Positions 48,061 to 56,258 of a DNA stretch of 64,000 bases are shown piece after piece. Within the stretch, counting starts at the first letter, position 1; each line of letters begins with the position of its first letter. Source of the stretch: Candidatus Flexicrinis proximus. Lineage in GTDB: Bacteria; Chloroflexota; Anaerolineae; Aggregatilineales; Phototrophicaceae. The DNA lies in contig JADJQF010000004.1 of the NCBI GenBank assembly GCA_016712885.1, forward strand, positions 496,001-560,000, written 5' to 3'. Made by a program: the position numbers and the translations under genes. A model generated the notes under the pieces. It did no database searches and was not told the DNA's origin. It saw only the letters and a list, made by a program, of their open reading frames with translations.

Positions 48061-49269
48061 TTAGGCCGGCTGGGATGCCCGTGCGCTTTCGATGGTGTCC
48101 CTCATTTGCTGATAATGGGTTCGAACGTGATCGGCTGTAAAAGTCAGGATGTTGCCGATCGTCAGCAGCAGCGCCTGGTTTTGGGTGACGGACTCAGGGA
48201 AACCGGCTGCGACGGCCACGTTCTCATCAAGCACGCGCTTCAGGCCTTCAAGCATCTCCGCGCCGGAGTTATACCCGGACGCACCGAACGCGAGGTGCAC
48301 CGAATCGTTAGAGCCGTACGGATAGACGCTCTCACCGTTGATGACCATCCAATCGTAGTACGAGTTCGCGCGCTCAGCGACGATCAGGTGTGCGAGCTGT
48401 TCATTCAGGCTCCATTCGTCTGCTGCAGGCTTGAACGTGTAAATCTCCTCAGGCAACCCCGCCAGGATTTCATCTAGTTCGCCCTTCACGTCTTCGACCC
48501 GTTTTTGCACCATCTCAATCAACTCGCCGTGCGTCTGCGGGATCACTGGAACTGGTCGCTGCCCGAACGTGAGCGAGAACGACAGCTTTTCTTTGCCGCG
48601 CCATACGATCACCGGGATCGTGTCTCCGGCCTGATGTCGACGGATTATGCGATCCATGTCGAAATAATCCTTGGTGGCGTCGCCTTCCATCTCGACCAGC
48701 ACATCGTTGGCTTTGAGTCCGGATCGGTCTGCACCACCGCCGGGAACAATACTGGTCAGGAATACGCCGCTGTCCACATGCTGCAGCCCGTGGCTCTGTT
48801 TGCGGCTTGCGTCTAATTCACCTGGCAGTACGCCCAGCATCGGACGCATCATAATTCGGCGGTCCAGCCCGGATTGCAGGTAATAGGTCAGATCGGCGAA
48901 GGCCTGTTCCCATTGGCGCTGATAAGCGGCCTGAGAATTGAGCCATTCGCGACCGGTGCCGAAACCCCTGTGAATGACAATCAGGCGCATCCCTGTTTCT
49001 TCCGTATTGAAGAGGACTTCGACCTCCGTCTCGCCCTGATCTCCTTTGCCGTACCAGCTGCAGACGAGCCGTTTGCCCGGATCAACCGCGGAATACAGCC
49101 CGGATACAAAGTGGCCGACTTGCCAGTAGAACGTGTAGTAGCCGTTTACGCGTACTTCCGTGTGTGACGAGTTTCCCATCCAGTTATTGAGCATCACCTC
49201 GTTGGTGAACGCCGCATAGACGTGTTCCGGTTTTGCGCTGAAACTGGCTTCCAGTCTGATTTCGGACAT
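48061..49269 (-). CDS. AHSA1/SRPBCC-PDZ-DinB fusion protein, third of three
   Basis: 402 residues. Residues 1-135 are an AHSA1-type SRPBCC/START-like domain (MSEIRLEASFSAKPEHVYAAFTNEVMLNNWMG, then GMRLIVIHRGFGTGREW). Residues about 145-240 have a PDZ domain (GVFLTSIVPGGGADRSGLKANDVLVEMEGDAT, then GDTIPVIVWRGKEKLSFSLTFG). Residues about 250-398 are DinB-like (AADEWSLNEQLAHLIVAERANSYY, then ILTFTADHVRTHYQQMRDTI). No signal peptide, so probably cytoplasmic. It lies 17 bases after its paralogue and ends the operon. The combination links a small-ligand fold, a peptide-binding domain and a metal-dependent thiol-enzyme-like fold. The role is unknown. Confidence 0.88.
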   Translation of the reverse strand: MSEIRLEASFSAKPEHVYAAFTNEVMLNNWMGNSSHTEVRVNGYYTFYWQVGHFVSGLYSAVDPGKRLVCSWYGKGDQGETEVEVLFNTEETGMRLIVIHRGFGTGREWLNSQAAYQRQWEQAFADLTYYLQSGLDRRIMMRPMLGVLPGELDASRKQSHGLQHVDSGVFLTSIVPGGGADRSGLKANDVLVEMEGDATKDYFDMDRIIRRHQAGDTIPVIVWRGKEKLSFSLTFGQRPVPVIPQTHGELIEMVQKRVEDVKGELDEILAGLPEEIYTFKPAADEWSLNEQLAHLIVAERANSYYDWMVINGESVYPYGSNDSVHLAFGASGYNSGAEMLEGLKRVLDENVAVAAGFPESVTQNQALLLTIGNILTFTADHVRTHYQQMRDTIESARASQPA

Positions 49270-49286
49270 TGAATGGTTCCTTTCAA

Positions 49287-50492
49287 CTAGGCAGGCAGGG
49301 TTTCCCGCGAATGCGCGATTGCTTCGCGTATCTGGTCGTAATGCTCGCGCAGATGGTCTCCGATAAAACTTAACCAGCCGGACATGAGCGCGAACAGCGG
49401 TTTGACGGATACAACCTCGTCGCTGATCTTGTCGATCATGAGGAGCTGCTCGTTGAGAACGCGCTTCAGTTCGGCTAGAAGCGCTTTGCTCTCCGCCTGG
49501 ACGGCGATAATTCCGGCAATTTCGAATTCGTTATTGAACCCCCACACCGGATCGATCCCGGCCGTATGCATGAGCCACAAGGCCTGCTGGGTCCAGCGTT
49601 CCGTCCAAATAAGGTGCGCGAGAACCTCGTTAGCGCTCCATTCGTTCGGCGCAGGCTTCGCGGCCAGCAGATGTTCCGGGACGCCGGCGAATATCTCGTC
49701 CAGCTCCCGTTCGGCCGCTGCGACCCGCTCGGACACGACTGTTTCGAGGGCGCTGCGTGTTTCGGGGTAGGCGCTGGGCGTGTGAGCCCCGTAAGTCAAG
49801 TCGACGGTCCGGGTTGTCCCGCCCCGGTAAAGGACTGCCTGAACCGTCTCGCCCGCCTTCTTGCCGGTATTTGCGCGGTGAATATCCGGAAAGTCGCTGA
49901 TTTCCACGCCGTTCAGAGTAAGCAGAGTATCGCCTGGTTGCATCCCCGCTCGTTCGGCTGGCCCGTCAGTCTGTACTCCGGTCAGACTCACCCCGTAGCT
50001 TACTTGCAGGCCGATGTTGGCCCGGCGCTCAGCGCTCAACGTTTCCAGGCTGAGCCCCAGCGTTGGTTGGCGCAAGTGCCTTGCATCGTTGGCTGTCTCC
50101 AGCAGTATCTTCAGGTTCTCGAGCATCTCGACCCATCGTTCGGTCGATCTATCTCGGTAGCTCTCCCAGGCCCCGCTGTTTCCAAACCCCTGTTGCTCCA
50201 GGATCAGGCGCGTCCCGTTCGCCTCAGGTGTCACGGTAATTTCAATATCGGTCTTGCCCGGCGAATTTGCCTCCATCCAGGAGAACGAGAGTTTTTTATC
50301 TGGGTCGGCGTTTGTAATTGTACCTGAAACCCAATGTCCGTCGTTCCAGATCAGCGTGTACGCGCTGCCTCCACGCGCGTTGATCATGGCGCGGTTACAC
50401 AGCCAGTGGGAGATCATGTTGGCATAGGTCCAGCACGTATACACGGCACGGGGCGCTGCGACGATAACGGTTTCTACTCGAATCGAGTTCAT
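49287..50492 (-). CDS. AHSA1/SRPBCC-PDZ-DinB fusion protein, second of three
   Basis: 401 residues from ATG 50492, chosen because AAAGGG lies 8 bases before it. An ATG at 50498 is too close to that site. SRPBCC about 1-135 (NSIRVETVIVAAPRAVYTCWTYANMISHWLCNRAMI, NGTRLILEQQGFGNSGAWESY). PDZ about 150-240 (GVSLTGVQTDGPAERAGMQPGDTLLTLNGVEISD). DinB about 250-400 (APNEWSANEVLAHLIWTERWTQQALW, FIGDHLREHYDQIREAI). It is 9 bases from the previous gene and 17 from the next, so the three are a single transcript. The three share WSANE/WSLNE and AHLxxxER signatures. Confidence 0.88.
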   Translation of the reverse strand: MNSIRVETVIVAAPRAVYTCWTYANMISHWLCNRAMINARGGSAYTLIWNDGHWVSGTITNADPDKKLSFSWMEANSPGKTDIEITVTPEANGTRLILEQQGFGNSGAWESYRDRSTERWVEMLENLKILLETANDARHLRQPTLGLSLETLSAERRANIGLQVSYGVSLTGVQTDGPAERAGMQPGDTLLTLNGVEISDFPDIHRANTGKKAGETVQAVLYRGGTTRTVDLTYGAHTPSAYPETRSALETVVSERVAAAERELDEIFAGVPEHLLAAKPAPNEWSANEVLAHLIWTERWTQQALWLMHTAGIDPVWGFNNEFEIAGIIAVQAESKALLAELKRVLNEQLLMIDKISDEVVSVKPLFALMSGWLSFIGDHLREHYDQIREAIAHSRETLPA

Positions 50493-50507
50493 GGACATTA
50501 CCCTTTG

Positions 50508-51713
50508 CTAGTCAGCGCGAACCGCGCGTCTGTGCTCAACCGCCGAGGTAATCTGAGTATAGTGGCGTCGACAGTGTTCTCCCGTGTAGCTGAGTACGCC
50601 GGCAATCTGATGAAATAGCGGTTTTACAGCGAGTGTATCATCGGGGATCGACCGGATCATTTCGACTTGCTCCCGCAGCGTGCGGCGCAGTTCGGCCATT
50701 AGCGCCGCGCCGGTCGTATGGGTAGCCAGGATGCCGTCGAGTTGGAAGCGGTTGTTGACGCCCCATGGAATGGCTTCTCCATAGCTGATCAGCAGCCACA
50801 GGACTTGTTGGTACCAGCGTTCCGCCCAAACCATGTGCGCCAGCGTTTCATTGGCGCTCCACTCCCCAGGCGCGGGTACCTGCGTTAAGGCTTCGTCGGG
50901 TACCCCGGCAATCAGCGCCTCCAGGTCGGCTTCGATCCGGGTCACTCGCTCATTGACTTTTTCGTAGAGCGCTTCGCGAGTCTCTGGATAGATTTCGGCT
51001 TTTCGCGCGTCAAAGGTGAGATCGGTCGTATGCATCTGGCCGTCGCGGTAGTATGAAACCGTGACGCTGTCTCCCGCTTTGTGCCGGCCCAGGAAGCCGA
51101 GATAGTCTCCGAAGCTGCTCATGGATTCACCATCTATCGCAACCAGATAATCGCCTGGCAGAAGCCCCGCTTTCTCTGCGGGAGTCCCTTCGAAGATCAC
51201 CGTCACATGCATGGCTTTGTCGAACGGCAGTTGGGCTGCTGCGGCGTACCCGTCATTGATCGGAAACAGACTTAGGCCGATCAGCGGCCGCCGCAGGAAC
51301 CGGGCATCGGCGCCTGTCTCTGCCGTGACACTCAGATTTTCGAGCAGGTCCTTCCACTGGGTTTCTCGCTCCGCGCGGTACGCGTCCCAACGGTCTCCGC
51401 TCCCGAATCCGCTGTGGCAGAAGGTCAGGTGGGTACCGCCGGGGTGATCCTCGAACGAGACCTCAATCTGCGTTGCACCAGGCGCGCCGCCATCCTGCCA
51501 GCTAAACACGAGGCGCCTGTCCACTTCAACCGAATTGTAGGTGCCCGCAGCCCACACTCCCTTCACGCCGGTCAGCGCAAAAGCGCCGCCTTCCTGCGTG
51601 TTCAGTATCGCGTTTTCGCACAACCAGCTCCTGATCAAAGCATTTGTGGTCCAGCACGAAAAAACATCCTTCGGCGCAGCCGAAACATCGCTTTCAAGTC
51701 GTATTTCGCTCAT
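50508..51713 (-). CDS. AHSA1/SRPBCC-PDZ-DinB fusion protein, first of three
   Basis: 401 residues. SRPBCC about 1-135 (MSEIRLESDVSAAPKDVFSCWTTNALIRSWLC, GTHLTFCHSGFGSGDRWDAY). PDZ about 160-245 (HVTVIFEGTPAEKAGLLPGDYLVAIDGESMSS, GDSVTVSYYRDGQMHTTDLTF). DinB about 260-395 (APGEWSANETLAHMVWAERWYQQVLW, SYTGEHCRRHYTQITSAV). The N-terminus differs most among the three copies, suggesting ligand divergence. It is preceded by a promoter at 51751-51778 and followed after 9 bases by the second copy. It could also be co-transcribed with the glycoside hydrolase gene upstream, whose stop is 79 bases before. Confidence 0.88.
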   Translation of the reverse strand: MSEIRLESDVSAAPKDVFSCWTTNALIRSWLCENAILNTQEGGAFALTGVKGVWAAGTYNSVEVDRRLVFSWQDGGAPGATQIEVSFEDHPGGTHLTFCHSGFGSGDRWDAYRAERETQWKDLLENLSVTAETGADARFLRRPLIGLSLFPINDGYAAAAQLPFDKAMHVTVIFEGTPAEKAGLLPGDYLVAIDGESMSSFGDYLGFLGRHKAGDSVTVSYYRDGQMHTTDLTFDARKAEIYPETREALYEKVNERVTRIEADLEALIAGVPDEALTQVPAPGEWSANETLAHMVWAERWYQQVLWLLISYGEAIPWGVNNRFQLDGILATHTTGAALMAELRRTLREQVEMIRSIPDDTLAVKPLFHQIAGVLSYTGEHCRRHYTQITSAVEHRRAVRAD

Positions 51714-51750
51714 GAAAGATCGTCCTTCATCCTTGATGGCATGAGGGCTG

Positions 51751-51778
51751 AGTCTAACGTTTGTTCTGGCTTTTTCAA
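51751..51778 (-). promoter_or_regulatory. Promoter of the AHSA1-PDZ-DinB operon
   Basis: On the minus strand TTGAAA (51778-51773), a 16-base spacer, and TAGACT (51756-51751). A transcript would begin near 51744, 31 bases before ATG 51713. Confidence 0.55.
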
Positions 51779-51792
51779 CAAACTTGAATGCT

Positions 51793-53520
51793 TTAATTTG
51801 TTAGAGACTGATTGGGTTTACGCCTGCGAATCATAAAGATGGCGCCTGCCGCAGCCACAATGCCCACCAAGACCAGGAGGCTCAACCCCAAATATCTCCC
51901 GCTCAGGTCATCGACAGTCACGGCATCGAACAACACAGCTTGATCGCTTGTCAGCGTGATATCCCATATGGCCTTTGTCAGGCCAGAAGCCAGTCTTGTC
52001 TCGTGCCAGACGCCGGCGGGCGCGCTCAACAGGTAGGTTTCGTTTCCGACCGAAACGCCTAGATTGCCGCCCTGCCAACGCAGCCGGACTTCCGTGCCGT
52101 ATGCCTCAAAATGTATGCGGGTCGCGGAGAGTGCCTTACGGAATTGCGCGCCGTCAACGGGCATCGATGTGCCATCGGACTCGACCAGCCAATGCCCGTC
52201 CAACTGGTGCACCCCGTAATATAGCCGGTGATCGTCGCCTGCGATGTATTCGCGCATCGTGTCGTAGACGGGCAGCGTCGTATAACGGGGTTTTTCGGCG
52301 GAATAATCCGGCTCGGCCATCCGGAAGTAATAGAAACTCTCGCCGCTCCGGCTGTTGTCAGGCAGCGTGAAGAACCAGTAGTTGACCATGCCGATATACG
52401 GCCATTCGCGGCGGATGCGGTCATAGAACAGCGGCATGTAGCGGGCCTGCTGCTCCAGCGTAACCTGACCGAAGTTGCCTCGCGCGTCGATTTCAGCGGG
52501 ATGTTCCACTACGGTGGGGACGGCGTTCCATGCGGCCTCGCTCAACCAGATCGCCTTCTCGGCGTCGCCATGAGCGATCATCAGCTCGCGTATATACTGG
52601 TTGCGTCCGACGTTTACAGTGATCGGCCGCATGCGCTGGTCGGTTGGCCCGCTGTTCAGTCCGTAGCCCTGCATCGAAAGTACGTCGAAGCAGTCCCCGG
52701 CACCGGCTGCATACATACGTTCAAGGAAAATGAAATCGTTCAGGTTGCGCCCGCCCAGCTCGATCGTCGGCGCCAGCGCTCCACTGATAATCACGGCGTC
52801 AGGGTCCACGGATTTCATCGCGTTATGCGCGGCGCAAAGCAGCGCGGTATACGCCTCCGGGTTGGCGTCGGCCTCGCCCCATTCCGGATAGATGTTTGGC
52901 TCGTTCCAGACCTGGTAGAATCGGATCCGTCCGCGATAGCGCTCGACGACGGCTGCCGCGAAATTCACATAATCTTCGACAAGCAGGGGAGGGGCCATGT
53001 CTCCGGCTTCCGGCGACGCCTGAGCCCAGCGCGGAGGATTGCCAATCCTCGCCTGAATTTGCAGCCCGTATTGCCCGGCCAGTGCGACAATCCGGTCGTA
53101 TTTTGCCCAGGCGTCCACTACGCCCACTGCTTCGACATTGCGCCGGTCCTCGAAATCGCCGCGGCCGTGGATCTCGATGTCTTCCCAGGTAAATTCCTGC
53201 CTGATCCAGGCGAAGCCGGCTTCCTTGATTTGTCGCAACTGCTGTTCGACCTTGGCCGGATCGGGTTCGAGCTGCAGGAAGGTGTTCATCCCATAAGGAT
53301 TGAGGTGGGCGTAGTTGACCGGCACGAGACTGTCGAACTGCGGCTGCGGACGCGTTACATTGCCGGCATATTCAACCATACCCCGGATTTGTGCCAACGG
53401 CTCCTCTTCGCCGGTCAGCGACCAGAAGACTTGCCAGACAAGGCCGCGCGACCGTAAATCCAGAAACAATCCTGCGGCAAGTATGACGACGATCACGCCG
53501 AAAAAGATCAGTTTGCGCAC
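51793..53520 (-). CDS. Membrane-anchored glycoside hydrolase-like TIM-barrel protein
   Basis: 575 residues from GTG 53520. The frame is open to an ATG at 53607, but codons there lose their G/C third-position bias and lie over the promoter of the divergent gene. N-terminal anchor KLIFFGVIVVILAAGLFLD. A (beta/alpha)8 part at about 60-430 contains GFAWIRQEFTWEDIE, the acid/base signature VWNEPNIYPEW near residue 207 (Glu in NEP), and IWLSEAAWN near 325 (candidate nucleophile Glu). This is the pattern of GH39/GH5-like retaining enzymes. A beta domain at about 430-545 and a second TM helix at about 545-565 follow. It is likely a surface enzyme acting on polysaccharide. Confidence 0.85.
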   Translation of the reverse strand: MRKLIFFGVIVVILAAGLFLDLRSRGLVWQVFWSLTGEEEPLAQIRGMVEYAGNVTRPQPQFDSLVPVNYAHLNPYGMNTFLQLEPDPAKVEQQLRQIKEAGFAWIRQEFTWEDIEIHGRGDFEDRRNVEAVGVVDAWAKYDRIVALAGQYGLQIQARIGNPPRWAQASPEAGDMAPPLLVEDYVNFAAAVVERYRGRIRFYQVWNEPNIYPEWGEADANPEAYTALLCAAHNAMKSVDPDAVIISGALAPTIELGGRNLNDFIFLERMYAAGAGDCFDVLSMQGYGLNSGPTDQRMRPITVNVGRNQYIRELMIAHGDAEKAIWLSEAAWNAVPTVVEHPAEIDARGNFGQVTLEQQARYMPLFYDRIRREWPYIGMVNYWFFTLPDNSRSGESFYYFRMAEPDYSAEKPRYTTLPVYDTMREYIAGDDHRLYYGVHQLDGHWLVESDGTSMPVDGAQFRKALSATRIHFEAYGTEVRLRWQGGNLGVSVGNETYLLSAPAGVWHETRLASGLTKAIWDITLTSDQAVLFDAVTVDDLSGRYLGLSLLVLVGIVAAAGAIFMIRRRKPNQSLTN

Positions 53521-53587
53521 CAGCGGCTCTTCGTGGTAGGTTGGACTCACGCTTGCTAAAACCCGAACAACAGCATTATAGGCAAGT

Positions 53588-53596
53588 TGGTATAAT
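53588..53596 (+). promoter_or_regulatory. Extended -10 promoter for the M24 peptidase gene
   Basis: TGGTATAAT, 37 bases before ATG 53633, then AAGGAG at 53621-53626. It lies inside the longer frame of the divergent glycoside hydrolase gene, one reason to shorten that gene. Confidence 0.6.
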
Positions 53597-53632
53597 CCGC
53601 CACGCATCGTCTTGTTTCCGAAGGAGTCCCGT

Positions 53633-54724
53633 ATGGACTACACTGCCCGCCGTGCCACCCTGACCCGCGTTATGAGTGACATAGATGTTGTCGCGTTAGT
53701 TCCCGGCGCGAATATGAAGTATTTCACCGGCCTCAATTATCATCTGAGCGAACGCCCCATTGTGGCGCTGATCTCCGGGGATCAGCTTTCGATGATTGTT
53801 CCCGAACTAGAAGTTCCGCAGATCAAGGTGCGCGAGGACCTGGAGGTCCGTATATTTGCCTGGAATGACAAAGACGGCTACCAGGGTGCCTACAACGAGG
53901 CCGTCCGGTCGCTCGGCCTGCATGATGCCGTCATGGGGATCGACGACAAGACCATGCGAATATTCGAATTGCAAGGTTTCCTCGATGCAGATCCCGTCAT
54001 TCGCCGCCGTGCAGTGGGGACACGCCTGCTCGATATCCGTGCACACAAAGACTCAGGGGAGATCGAGGCGCTCCGCCAGGCCGTCCAGCACACCGAGTCA
54101 GCGTTCGGCGCGCTGCTCAAGTGGGTTCGCCCCGGAATGACCGAGCGCGAGATCGCGCAGAAGCTTGACAGTTTGCTTGTTGAGCATGGCTGCCAGGGAG
54201 TGAGTTTTGAGACGCTGGTTCAAACCGGCCCAAACTCCGCCTTGCCGCACGGTAATGTCACGGACCGGAAGCTCGAAGCAAATGACTTTCTGCTGGTTGA
54301 TTTCGGCGGCCGGTACGACGGTTATCCGGCCGACCTGACCCGAACGGTCTGCCTTGGAACGCCGACTGCGGAAATGCAGCGAATCTACGACACCGTACTG
54401 GCGGCCAACCGCGCGGGCTGTGCCGCCGCTGGGCCTGGTGTCGCTTGCGGAGATGTGGACAAAGCGGCGCGCGACGTCATCGAAGCGGCGGACTATGGCC
54501 AGTATTTTATTCATCGCACTGGCCACGGTCTGGGCCTCGAAGTTCACGAACTGCCTCAGATGGCTTCGGGCGTTACGGCCAAACTCGAAGTCGGTAACGT
54601 GTTCACCGTCGAGCCGGGCATCTATGTCCCAGGCTTGGGCGGGGTCCGGATCGAAGATAATGTCGTTGTCACGCCCGATGGCTGCGAAGTGTTGTCCAGT
54701 TTCAGGCGTTCGCTCAGCATTTAG
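53633..54724 (+). CDS. M24 family metallopeptidase (Xaa-Pro peptidase-like)
   Basis: 363 residues from ATG 53633 with AAGGAG upstream. N-terminal creatinase-like domain about 1-130 (MDYTARRATLTRVM, NMKYFTGLNYHLSERP). C-terminal pita-bread domain about 135-360 with dinuclear metal ligands: Asp in LLVDFGGRYDGYPADLTRTV (two Asp), His in HRTGHGLGLEVHE, Glu in FTVEPGIYVP and Glu in GGVRIEDNVVV. SFETLVQTGPNSALPHG contains the conserved His near the active site. These enzymes remove N-terminal residues before proline or hydrolyse related bonds. Cytoplasmic, alone, with a terminator at 54799. Confidence 0.94.
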   Translation: MDYTARRATLTRVMSDIDVVALVPGANMKYFTGLNYHLSERPIVALISGDQLSMIVPELEVPQIKVREDLEVRIFAWNDKDGYQGAYNEAVRSLGLHDAVMGIDDKTMRIFELQGFLDADPVIRRRAVGTRLLDIRAHKDSGEIEALRQAVQHTESAFGALLKWVRPGMTEREIAQKLDSLLVEHGCQGVSFETLVQTGPNSALPHGNVTDRKLEANDFLLVDFGGRYDGYPADLTRTVCLGTPTAEMQRIYDTVLAANRAGCAAAGPGVACGDVDKAARDVIEAADYGQYFIHRTGHGLGLEVHELPQMASGVTAKLEVGNVFTVEPGIYVPGLGGVRIEDNVVVTPDGCEVLSSFRRSLSI

Positions 54725-54798
54725 TACTTAGGGGACCGCTGTAGGCCTGCACGGACCAGCCTGCACGCCTTGTTTCTGGCGGTAGGAGCGAGAAACGC

Positions 54799-54825
54799 AA
54801 CGGGCGACCACTTGGGTCGCCCGTT
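54799..54825. terminator. 11-bp hairpin between the M24 peptidase gene and sucB
   Basis: AACGGGCGACC at 54799-54809 pairs with GGTCGCCCGTT at 54815-54825. On the plus strand it is followed by GTCGTTCC. Convergent genes (stops at 54724 and 54885) share it. Confidence 0.6.
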
Positions 54826-54884
54826 GTCGTTCCAGTCTGTGTGATGCGGCGCGTGTTTAGTTGACCTGCCGCAATCCTGACTGT

Positions 54885-56231
54885 TTACCCTTCGAGCAGC
54901 AGTTGTTCGGGGTCTTCGATCAGCTCTTTGACCTTTACCAGGAATTGAACTGCCTCCCTGCCATCGATCATCCGGTGGTCGTAGGTCAGCGCAACGTACA
55001 TCATCGGGCGAATTACAATCTGCCCATTGACCACAACCGGGCGCTCTTTGATCGCGTGCAGGCCCATGATTCCGACCTGCGGCGGGTTCAGAATAGGGGT
55101 CGACATCATCGAGCCGTACACGCCGCCGTTAGTGATGGTGAAGGTGCCGCCGAGCAGCGCTTCGATCGACAGCTTGCCGTCTTTGGACTGCTGGGCATAA
55201 TCCTTGATGGCCTGCTCAATTTCGGCAAAGCTCATTTTGTCGGCGTCGCGCAGAACGGGGACGACTAACCCCTCGTCTGCACCAATCGCGATACCTATAT
55301 CGTAATATTGCTTGAGTACGATATCGCGGTCCTGGATTTCGCCGTTTACCGTAGGAAACGCCTTCAGCGCGCCGATCGCCGCCTTGACAAAGAACGAACT
55401 GAACCCGAGGCCGACGTTGTGTTTCTTCTGGAATGCCTCTTTACGGCGCGTGCGCATGTCTATCACGGCGCTCATATCGATCTCGTTGAAAGTCGTCAGC
55501 ATTGCGGCTGTCGTCTGCGCTTCGATCAGACGCTTCGCAATCGTCTGGCGGCGGCGTGTCATCCGGATGCGAACCTCGCGCCGGCCATCGGTTGAGGCCG
55601 ACTGCGCTGGAACGATTGGTGTCGTGCCGGTAGCCAGCGCCGCGGGTACGGACGCGGTCACGCGGGCTGCGGGTGTCGGGCTGTTCTGTGCACTGATGTA
55701 GCTCTGAACGTCGGCTTTTGTCACTTTACCGCCACTTTCCACAGGGACCTGCGCCACATCGACATTATGCGCAGCAGCAACCCGCTGTGCGACCGGTGTC
55801 GCTCGGGCTTCCAGTGTGTCCATGGCTGACATCGGTTTGGTGGTCCTGATGTCGACCGCTGGGAGCTGTTTGGTGGCATACATATCCGCCCGAACCCCGA
55901 GTGTCTGCTGCGTCACGCTGGGCGCAGCAGGCTGAGGGGTAACGGCAGCCTTTGCTGCGGGTGGAGCCTCTTGGGCCTTTGGCACTGCGGTGCCTACCGC
56001 CTCCAACGTGCCAAGCACCTGACGCGCCTTGACATCGCTGCCTGCCGGCTGTGTGATCTGTGCCAGTACGCCGTCGGCTTCGGCAGTCACTTCGACCGCC
56101 ACCTTATCTGTCTCTAGCGTCACCAGGACGTCGCCGGCTTTCACGGTATCGCCGACGCTTTTGAGCCATTCGGCAACGGTGGCCTCGCTTACCGACTCGC
56201 TCAATTCCGGGACAGTAATATTCAGCGCCAT
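54885..56231 (-). CDS. sucB: Dihydrolipoamide succinyltransferase (E2 of 2-oxoglutarate dehydrogenase)
   Basis: 448 residues. Lipoyl domain about 1-78 with modified K43 in LETDKVAVEV. A long Ala/Pro-rich linker follows at about 80-125. The peripheral subunit-binding domain is about 135-180 (ATPVAQRVAAAHNVDVAQVP, KVTKADVQSYI), then another linker. Catalytic domain about 218-447 with RRQTIAKRLIEAQTTAAMLTTFNEIDMSAV and YDHRMIDGREAVQFL (catalytic His and Asp). It starts 27 bases after sucA, so they form one operon. No lipoamide dehydrogenase (E3) gene is in the window. The substrate assignment (succinyl) rests on linkage to sucA. Confidence 0.95.
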   Translation of the reverse strand: MALNITVPELSESVSEATVAEWLKSVGDTVKAGDVLVTLETDKVAVEVTAEADGVLAQITQPAGSDVKARQVLGTLEAVGTAVPKAQEAPPAAKAAVTPQPAAPSVTQQTLGVRADMYATKQLPAVDIRTTKPMSAMDTLEARATPVAQRVAAAHNVDVAQVPVESGGKVTKADVQSYISAQNSPTPAARVTASVPAALATGTTPIVPAQSASTDGRREVRIRMTRRRQTIAKRLIEAQTTAAMLTTFNEIDMSAVIDMRTRRKEAFQKKHNVGLGFSSFFVKAAIGALKAFPTVNGEIQDRDIVLKQYYDIGIAIGADEGLVVPVLRDADKMSFAEIEQAIKDYAQQSKDGKLSIEALLGGTFTITNGGVYGSMMSTPILNPPQVGIMGLHAIKERPVVVNGQIVIRPMMYVALTYDHRMIDGREAVQFLVKVKELIEDPEQLLLEG

Positions 56232-56258
56232 GGGTGCGGTTCTCCCTCAAGTGAGCGA

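Noticed and set aside
51793..53607. ATG 53607 as the start of the glycoside hydrolase gene
   Set aside because: Codons between 53607 and about 53550 lose the usual third-position G/C bias and overlap the promoter of the divergent M24 gene. GTG 53520 is preferred, but the longer form cannot be fully excluded.
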